NCBI GenBank assembly: GCA_036873135.1 | Contig: JAPTYO010000010.1 | Location: forward strand, 27,397,772-27,461,771 | Origin: Clarkia xantiana subsp. parviflora | Lineage: Eukaryota > Streptophyta > Magnoliopsida > Myrtales > Onagraceae | Direction of reading: 5' to 3' | Length of the DNA: 64,000 nt | In this document: positions 57,201 through 64,000 of the stretch, piece by piece | Position numbering within the stretch: position 1 is the stretch's first letter | Layout: each line of letters opens with the position of its first letter | The notes under the pieces: generated by a model | What the model saw: the letters and a program-made list of their open reading frames with translations, nothing else | Database searches by the model: none | What the model was told of the DNA's origin: nothing | Program-made: the position numbers and the translations under genes

Positions 57201-57342
57201 TGTAAGAAGCAGGAATGGAGGGAAGTGGTGGCCAGGGTTGAAGGAGGAGAAGATGGTGATTGAGAGGGTTGATAAGACTTTGGAGGAGATTTATTTCAGA
57301 GCTGTAACTGTAATTCTCATGGCTGTTCTCCGCCTAGCTTAG
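54281..57342 (+). CDS. Conserved plant protein of unknown function (five exons, 412 aa)
   Basis: Exons by in-phase GT-AG junctions: 54281-54364, 55296-55470, 55569-55968, 56087-56161, 56838-57342. The protein starts MAELCIMASHGYPPSLVF. Its middle has LLLDFVGDLARNSKLMIHSDG and EMKDLLSVVAEFYLSRSS. A basic stretch (SPRKKNSRRSG) precedes DLYKRNYFHACESLLSIML. The C-terminal third contains KTAILSLKKAGPELPDLL, two hydrophobic segments (IAGTGIAVIFSVLVQL; STGVGFSLVWLSWAV) and ends EEIYFRAVTVILMAVLRLA. This pattern matches a plant-specific family known to me only as uncharacterised proteins. The hydrophobic segments suggest membrane association. All exons look intact. No function is assigned. Confidence 0.85.
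54605..54930. mobile_element. MITE in intron 1 of the 54281 gene
   Basis: Outer ends read aagagtcccaactata and, inverted, aacagtcccaagtata. Inner blocks gatgctgaatatcaac and attttaaatctgg match the MITE at 56297-56650. It has diverged. Confidence 0.65.
56297..56650. mobile_element. MITE in intron 4 of the 54281 gene
   Basis: 354 bp with long inverted repeats of about 80 bp. The left arm begins taaaaacagtctcaactat and the right arm is its reverse complement ending atagttgagactgttttta. Both arms also hold the catgttgctaat and aaatgttgatatt blocks. A ta dinucleotide at each end could be target duplication or part of the repeat. Non-coding. Confidence 0.85.
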
Positions 57343-57629
57343 CTTAGAACCCACGCTTTTTGCCCTGCATGAATGTCAATGTGATTAACAAATTACAAGC
57401 TGAATTTTACATGAATGTGAATTTATTAGCCGATTTTTTTTTTTTTTTTTTTTTAACTTTTACTATCTTGCATTTTGTTAGTTTTGTTAGTTTTTTTCTT
57501 AATTATTATGAACTGAATATAAATTTCAGTATAACTAAACACACTTTAAAGTTTTACTATAATTTTAAAATAATATCAATGTCTATATAAAAGTAAATAA
57601 AATCTCTTAAATAATATATACAAAAAAAA
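57343..57629. other. 3' flank of the 54281 gene
   Basis: AT-rich, with a T run at about 57436-57455. Probably contains the 3' UTR. Confidence 0.4.
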
Positions 57630-59000
57630 TGTATGTCGGATCTAAAATCTGACCTACGGCGATTTACGTTTTGAAAACGTGCAATTTTGAATAGAGTCGC
57701 CACTAGCTAATTACGGCTAACTAGAAATCTAAATTACCTAGGTAAATACCGAGTCAATACCTAAGTAAATTAATTGGTCTGCGATCAAAGATTTGAGTCC
57801 GGGGGTTCTGTTACGAATTAAAAAATATTTTTTTTTTTTTATAATCACGCCATTTTGGTACTTAATTAACCTATTTTCCAATTTTAGAATTTAACTATGC
57901 ATCGCAACTGATTAATCTAAGGATATCACAAATTACTAATTTTACATATGAATTATTATTAACAACAAACTTAAGCTTAAAAACTCTATTATGCATCTAA
58001 ATCCCCCTAATTGAGATAAAATCTAAATATAAACGTACTCAAAATCTTGATATAATTTAATAACTATTTATCCTACACATATATACATAACTTAAGCGAT
58101 TAAATCTTTTACTCAATTAAATTTAAATTAGTAAATTTAAACTAGTCGATTTAAAATAATTATCTAATTTATTTGAACTTAATATGATAATATTAATATA
58201 ATAACAGTCAAATAAATAAATAATATTATTAAAAAAAAACTAACGATACCTGGAGGATGAGCGCAGTAGTCGGCGGGAATGGAACAGCAGCGGGCAGCAC
58301 GGTTCCGGCAACGAGCAAGGTCGGGTGGAGCAACGGCAGGACGGGCGGCGCCGGCCGGGGCGGACTGCAGCGATGGTGGCCGGGACGACAACGATGGGCG
58401 AAGGTGGCCTGGACCTCGGTGTCTACAAGGGCCGCGACAACGACCAGAAGGACGACGGCGTTCGGGGAGGACAGTCAGCCACAGCCGGGGAAGACGACAA
58501 CCACGACAAGGGGAGTAGCAGCCGGTGACCGGAAGGGTGGCGGCGGGCGAGGTTGGCCGGAGCTCCGGCGGGTGCAGTCAGGGGCGAGAGAGAGATGTTG
58601 ATTGAGGAAGAGAGATGATTAATTTGCACGAATATCGAAAAATAATATTATTTTATTGGTAGTCTTGGTTTCTGTGCGTTTTACATTGATACTAGGTACC
58701 ATTTTATAGCTAAATTAAGTCCAAATATTAGGAAATCATATTTATCTAAATATACACATTAATTATTCCGAAAATTACATATATATATATATTTATGAAT
58801 ATTGCCATAAATATATAATATATATTTTCTGAATATTACATGATATTTAATGCATATATGCTATCTTAATTTAAGCTAAATCTATTTTTAGCAACCCCGT
58901 GACCTTCTATGTCCTGATACTTCCCTTTTTAAAACACGTTACACATAAAATTTTTAACGTGTTATATAAGTGTCGCGCGTACCAAAATTAGATGTTTACA
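57630..59000 (-). repeat. 3' LTR of the minus-strand gypsy element
   Basis: On the minus strand it starts tgtaaacatctaatttt and ends ccgacataca (1371 bp). The minus-strand purine tract aaagaggggcaagc (59014-59001) precedes it. A TATA box ctataaaat lies at 58709-58701. Downstream of it is a GC-rich island (58255-58600) in otherwise AT-rich sequence. Confidence 0.75.
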
Positions 59001-59129
59001 GCTTGCCCCTCTTTGGACGGACTCCCGTAGAATGCATTCGAGGGGGTTTGTCCAAATACGAGTAAACACTAATTTTGGCTAAGAAGTATATCTTCTTCCG
59101 AGTCTTCAAGTCTCCAAGGTGGCCTTTGG

Positions 59130-59800
59130 CTTTATTGACGGACATCGCTAAAGAAAAACCTCAAATGGTAGTGCAAAACGTAGAGCCTCCAGCGGCGGTG
59201 CGATAAAGAAGAGCCTCCAGTGGTGGTGCAGTAAAGAAAAGCCTCCAGTGGCATGCGGTAATGAAAAGCCTCCAGTGGCGTGCGGTAATGAAAAGCCTCC
59301 AGTGGCGTGCGGTAATTAAAAGCCTCCAGTGGCGAGCGGTAACGAAAAATCCCAATCGATGATGCCTCTAGTGGCGAGAAACAAGGAAAAGCCTCCAATG
59401 ACGTGCAATAAAGTAAAATCTCGATAGATGATGCCTCCAGTGGCGAGCGAAAACGAAAAGCCTCCGGTGGCACTTGTCGGAGAAGAGCCTCTAGTGGCGT
59501 CCGTTGGAAAAGAGCCTATAGTGGCGTATGTCGGAGAAGAGCCTCTAGCGGCATCCGTTGGAGAAAAGCCTCTAGTGGCGTATGTCGGAGAAGTGCCTCT
59601 AGCAGCGTCCGTCGGTGAAGACCCTCCAGTGACGTATGTCGGAGAAGAGCCTCTAGTTGCGTCCGTCGGTGAAGAGCCTCCAGTGGCGTATGTCGGAGAA
59701 GTGCCTCCAGCGGCGTCCGTCGGTGAAGAGCCTCCAGTGGCGTCCGTCGGAGAAGAGCCTCCAGTGGCGTATGTCGGAGAAGAGCCTCTAGTGGTTTGAC
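59130..59800 (-). repeat. Minisatellite in the 3' UTR of the minus-strand gypsy
   Basis: About twenty copies built on gcctccagtggcg. To 59460 the units are about 24-42 bp with aaaagcctccagtggcgtgc. From 59460 units are 30 bp and alternate gtatgtcggagaagagcctc and gcgtccgtcggtgaagagcc. The 30-bp phase leaves one plus frame open (59428-59799) with a VASVGEEPPV-type decapeptide repeat, which is unlikely to be a real protein. Confidence 0.9.
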
Positions 59801-60057
59801 GAAATCCCTAATTTTGCCTAAGTTGTACATGACACGACAACTTAGCGGGATCTTTTTTCATCTCTCATATTCTTTCCTTTTGCCACGGTCGATTTAGAGA
59901 TTTCCGATCGTGCCTCTCGGTTTTTTTTTTTTTTCTCATTTTCTCTAATTTTGCCATGATTGAATTTTATGAATTTTACAATCATGCCCCTCATTTCCTG
60001 ATTTTGCCTAGGCCGCCCTTTCGGGTTTTCAACCTAACAGAAGCACTCTATTTTTGG

Positions 60058-60385
60058 TAGCCAATTAATGGGTGGCTGCGACTCTCTCAATTGTTTTCCG
60101 AATTTTCTATTGCGGAAGTTTTTCTTTTCAGTAGTCAATTTCGGGTTGACTGTGGCCCGTTCTTTATTTTCCCGCCCTCACGGAATTCGCGGGATCACTT
60201 TTTTTTTTAGCCATTTGGAGGGTGGCTGTGGCCCTTTTACTTATTTCCCATTTTTATGTTGCGGGGGCGCTCTTTATCTGTAGCCATTTGAAGGGTGGCT
60301 GTGGCCCTTTAAAAATTCTTCTGCTCTCATAGGTTGCGGAATCACTCATTGTGGGTAGCCGTTTTAAGGGTGGTTGTGGTCCTAG
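60058..60385 (-). repeat. About 75-bp repeats upstream of the minisatellite
   Basis: Five units start gtagccatttgaagggtggc or similar at 60058, 60130, 60208, 60280 and 60354. A second pair of repeats, gccatgattg with aatcatgcc, lies at about 59953 and 60532. Confidence 0.75.
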
Positions 60386-60661
60386 GAAAATTTCAGGTAA
60401 GTAGCTCAGGATGCGTTATGAAACTTGTCATCATCGCTACTTAGGGCCCTGATTTCTTTGCTTTTTTTTTTTTTTTTTGAATTTTTTTCTCTTTTTTATT
60501 ATTTTTTTTTTTAAAGAAAACTCCACTTTTGCCATGATTGTCCTTTCAGATTTTCAATCATGCCTCTCATCCCTAATTTTTGCCTAGGTTGCCTTTACAG
60601 ATTTTCAACTTAGCGGGAATTTTATTTCCTTTTTTTTTTTTCACAATAGGAAACTACTCTT

Positions 60662-61631
60662 TTAGGCATAGTACCTTTTGAGTGCGTCCGCATTGATTGT
60701 ACTCGGGAGGCCTCGACCGTCCATATCAGTGATGATCAACGCGCCTCTTTTGAACACCTCTTTCACGTAGGGTCCTTCGTATTTGGGCGCGAACTTCCCT
60801 CGTGAATCAGGATTGATACGTAGTACTTTTCGCAGTACCAGGTCCCCTGGTTAGAAACTACGTGGTCGCACCTTCTTATCAAATGCCCTAGCCATTCGTT
60901 GTTGGTAACATTGCCCATGGCAAAGTGCCGTGAGCCTCTTTTCATCGATGAGATTCAACTGATCATATCTTCGTCTGGCCCATTCTGCTTCGTCGAGCCC
61001 CGATTATGCCAGGATCCTCGCTGAGAGAATCTCCACTTCTACGGGTAGAACTGCTTCGGTTCCGTACACGAGTGAGAACGGAGTTGCCCCGGTCGATGTA
61101 CGGATCGAATCTCTGTATGCCAAGAGTGCCCAAGGTAGCATATTCTGCCAATCTTTGTATGTGACTGTCATCTTCTCAATGATCTTCTTTATATTCTTAT
61201 TCGCCGCCTCCACCGCACCGTTCATCTGAGGACGGTATGGGGACGAGTTTCTGTGTTTGATCTTGAGCTGACCACATAAATGTTTACCAGCTTGTTGTTG
61301 AGATTCTTTGATTTGTCTGTGATTATCGTCTTGGGTACCCCGTAACGGGCAACAATGTCTCTTCGTAAGAAACGCTCAAACGCTTTTGCAGTAACTGACG
61401 CAAGTGTGACAACCTCTATCCACTTGGTGAAATAATCAATTGCCACCAAAATAAACATGTGGCCGTTAGATGCATTTGGTGAAATGGGACCGATCACTTC
61501 AATTCCCCACATTGAAAAAGGCCACGGAGAAGACATCGGATGCAACTCGTTTGGCGGCGCATGAATCTGACTAGAGTACACCCGGCATAGGTGGCACCGT
61601 TGGACGTGTTTGACGCAGTCTGACATCCGGG
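60662..61631 (-). pseudogene. Gypsy integrase, core and C-terminal part
   Basis: Reads from the solo LTR leftwards: MSDCVKHVQRCHLC is the second half of the zinc finger. WGIEVIGPI has E where the first catalytic D is expected, and TDKSKNLNN has KS in place of the usual NG after the second D. NGAVEAANKNI keeps the catalytic E but lies in another frame. The tail KYEGPYVKEVFKRGALI ends with LKRYYA and a TAA at 60662. A TAA follows RPRSF near 60855. Inactive. Confidence 0.9.
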
Positions 61632-62215
61632 TGTTAGCATATGTTGACGTGGCGCCGTAATTGGTAGCCCGTTAATATATGTGGTTACCTAAGATAATTA
61701 GGTAAATGTCACATTAGGGGTAATTGGGCCAGACCCAATTCCCATGTGACATGGGAGGCCCAAAATTGGGCCTCCCACCCACATAATAGGTCGGCCGAAA
61801 CCCTAATAGTAGGGATGAGGTTTTTCTCCTCCTCCCACTATATAAGGAGGTCTTGGGGTCACTCCCAAAACGCAACCTAATCACAACTCCTCCTAAGTTG
61901 TGATTTGAGAGAAATCCCTTTCTCTCTACAAACATATTTCGGCCGGCCCCCTAACACCACCATTGGTGTGCCAAATTGCTTCCGAGCATTCAGTCCGAGG
62001 TTATGTCCCCGTTGAAGAATCGATCAGAGGATTTGCTGTGGAGCTTATACCGCGTAGGACTTCTTCTCACGAAGAACTTGTACGGGTTCCGACCGTAGGA
62101 TCATAACTCCCTCCACAACGTTCTTGGGCAGGAAAGCTATTGAGGTATGTGTACATTATTCCGCTGCGTAATTAGATTACTTACAAGTACACGTTTAGCA
62201 TTCTGTAGTATTACA
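61632..62215 (+). repeat. Solo copia LTR inserted in the gypsy integrase
   Basis: 584 bp from tgttagcatatg to gtattaca, with a TATA box in cactatataagg near 61849. It aligns with the LTR at 1658. No internal copia sequence or second LTR is present, so it is a solo LTR left by recombination. Gypsy integrase coding flanks it on both sides. Both sides carry catcc (61624-61628, 62214-62218), but the target duplication does not fit the tg...ca ends exactly. Confidence 0.88.
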
Positions 62216-64000
62216 TCCCCGTAATCCATCACAGGGTAGTCTAGAAATAGCCAATCCTCATGATTTTTCTTGCGAGCATGTGACCGCTCATATGCGGTCC
62301 ACAGCTTCCTTCGTGGACTTCCTCCATCAATCGCTTTGCTACTTCCGAACCTACACATCTCAAAAGGGTGGCATCAAAAGATTTTCTATAAAGAACCTTA
62401 CCATTAAGAAAGTAATTGCATGCCATCCTGCGGATAGTTTTCCGATCCTTGCTACTTGCACCCTCGGGAAACTCGCTAGACTACAAGTATCTCTTTATGT
62501 CGATGAACCAGGGTTCGCCATCTGCTTCTTCAAGTGTGCAACAATACGCATGATGCTTTTTTACTTCAATCTCAAGAGGCTCTATGGAACTCCCATCTGA
62601 AATATTCACCATTGATGCGAGGGTCGCCAACGCGTCTGCGAACTGGTTTTTACTCTGAGGCATTTGCATGAATGTTATTTCTTCGAAATTCTCGCTCAAC
62701 TATTTGATATGCTGATGATATGGTTGCAACTCGGGATCTCTTGTTTTCCATTCTCCCAAGGTTTGGAGAATGATCAGCATGGAATCTCCATAAACCTCCA
62801 GTTCATGTATCTTGAAATCAATCGCCACTTGCAACCCAAGAATGCAGGCTTCGTATTCTGCCACGTTGTTGGTGCATGGAAAAGTAATCTTTGCTGCTAC
62901 TGGAAAATGTTGGCCCTTTGGGGAGACGAGAACCGCACCTATACCACAGCCGGTGGAATTTGCAGGTCCATCAAAATACATTCTCCACATGCTACTGTTT
63001 TCTGCCTCCTCTTCCACGTGAAGTATGTCACTGTCTGGAAGCTCGTGGCTTGTTTGATGATCGTCATCAATGGGAAACTCGGCCAGATGATCTGCAATAG
63101 CCTGTCCTTTTATCGAAGTACAAGGAATGAACTGTATGCCGTACTCGGCGAGTTGGACCTGCCATTTGGCGACATTCTTCATTAACGCCGGCTTCTCTAG
63201 TATGTACTTCAAGGGATTCAGCTTAAAAATGAGGTGTATGGTGTAATACAATGTATACTGTCGGAGTCGTTGCATCACCCATACCAACGCGCAACTCGTC
63301 CTTTCCACTTCCTTGTATTTGACCTCTCCTTCGGTGAGCTTCTTGCTGAGGTAATAAATGGCGTGTTCCGTCTGGCCATCTTCATCTAGTTGCCCCAACA
63401 TGCACCCCAATGAGCCTTTTCGAACCGCTAGATACAAAATAAGCGGCCGACCCGGAGTGGGTGGGACCAAGACTGGTGAATTGACGAGATATACTTTGAT
63501 TGAATTGAAGGCATGCTGACACTCTTCATCCCATTCAATCAATGCATTTTTCCGAAGGAGGCGAAACAAAGGTTACACTTGTTCGTCATATTCGCGATGA
63601 AACTCGCGATGTAATTCAAACGTCCGAGCTTTTGACCTCCTTGACAGTAGATGATGCTGGAAGGTCTAAGATCGCCTTGACCTTGTCGGGATCCACTTCT
63701 ATACCCTTCTTGCTGACTATAAAGCCCAGCAACTTGCCGGACGTTACTCCGAATGTGCATTTTGCTGGATTCAGTCTGAGTTTAAACTTCTTGAGCCGTT
63801 CAAAGAGCATCCGCAAGTTGACAAGGTGGTCTTCATCTTCGCGAGACTTTGCGATCATATCATCGACGAACACTTCTATCTGCTTATGCATCATGTCATG
63901 GAACAATGTCACCATGGCTCTCTGGTAAGTTGCCCCCGCATTCTTGAGCCCGAAAGGCATGACCTTGTAGCAAAACGTGCCCCACATCATGATGAAAGTG
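62216..64000 (-). pseudogene. Gypsy RT, RNase H pair and integrase start
   Basis: From the right edge: MPFGLKNAGATYQRAM and catalytic FVDDMIAKS of reverse transcriptase, then CTFGVTSGKLLGFIVS. A frameshift near 63650 precedes GRLNYIA. The first RNase H reads SLGCMLGQLDEDG to CTSIKGQAIADHLAEF, and the second begins MYFDGPANSTGCGIGAVL with ALATLASM at its end. The integrase zinc-finger first half has HEGSCGPHMSGHML and GYF followed by TAG (normally TGG). Stops at about 62700 and 62480 and frame changes show it is dead. Reverse transcriptase continues beyond the window. Confidence 0.92.

Larger units (their letters stand above)
57630..64000 (-). mobile_element. Tat-lineage gypsy element on the minus strand (right end beyond window)
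   Basis: Reading leftwards from 64000: reverse transcriptase, two RNase H domains, integrase, a repeat-rich 3' UTR, a polypurine tract and the 3' LTR ending at 57630. Pol is heavily mutated and split by a solo LTR. Two RNase H domains and the tandem repeats downstream of pol place it in the Tat/Ogre group, but it is a different family from the element at 8572. The 5' LTR and gag are outside the window. Confidence 0.88.

Noticed and set aside
58179..58629. Overlapping GC-rich ORFs on both strands
   Set aside because: They lie within an LTR, are open in several frames through base composition, and show no domain.
59428..59799. Decapeptide-repeat protein gene on the plus strand
   Set aside because: It is the plus-strand reading of the 30-bp minisatellite in the 3' UTR of a minus-strand element.

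Overview
This is a nuclear window from a flowering plant, most likely a eudicot. It holds two ordinary intron-containing plant genes and a dense, nested set of plant transposable elements (Ty1/copia, Ty3/gypsy of the Tat lineage, hAT-type non-autonomous elements, Helitron-like ends, MITEs) in AT-rich spacer. No bacterial, viral or organellar genes were seen. The species cannot be named from the sequence.

Layout. 1-1971: 3' end of a copia element (RNase H end plus part of its 3' LTR). 2970-7046: a small copia-type element with 184-bp LTRs and a badly decayed interior. 7195-8571: AT microsatellite, a tandem duplication and a hairpin MITE. 8572-19554: a nearly complete Tat-lineage gypsy element (715-bp LTRs, TSD attgg) with gag-pol on the plus strand, a tandem-repeat block, and a spliced antisense ORF on the minus strand. 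20365-30774: a large LTR element (TSD atgat) without pol whose interior is mostly tandem repeats. 31090-36477: an hAT element, repeated modules and Helitron-like ends.

Host gene 1 (37966-41238, plus) is an OSCA/CSC1-like ion channel of nine exons and 754 residues with every splice junction in phase. Host gene 2 (54281-57342, plus) is a five-exon gene for a 412-residue plant protein of unknown function, with related MITEs in introns 1 and 4. Between them lie a copia element with non-canonical TA...TA LTR ends (42266-48478, TSD ccgta) that carries an hAT element in its protease region, several Helitron-like ends, and another hAT element (52994-53743).

57630 to the right edge is a second Tat-lineage gypsy element on the minus strand. 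It has a 1371-bp 3' LTR, a minisatellite-rich 3' UTR, and a broken pol split at the integrase zinc finger by a solo LTR. That solo LTR belongs to the same family as the truncated LTR at the left edge.

The most interesting object is the Tat element at 8572-19554. Its gag end carries an SR-protein-like Arg-Ser run. Its antisense ORF appears to be spliced, and it lies behind a TATA core whose 17 bases are identical to the element's own LTR promoter core. The neighbouring pol-less element shares LTR downstream motifs and primer-site start with it, as expected if Tat proteins mobilised it.
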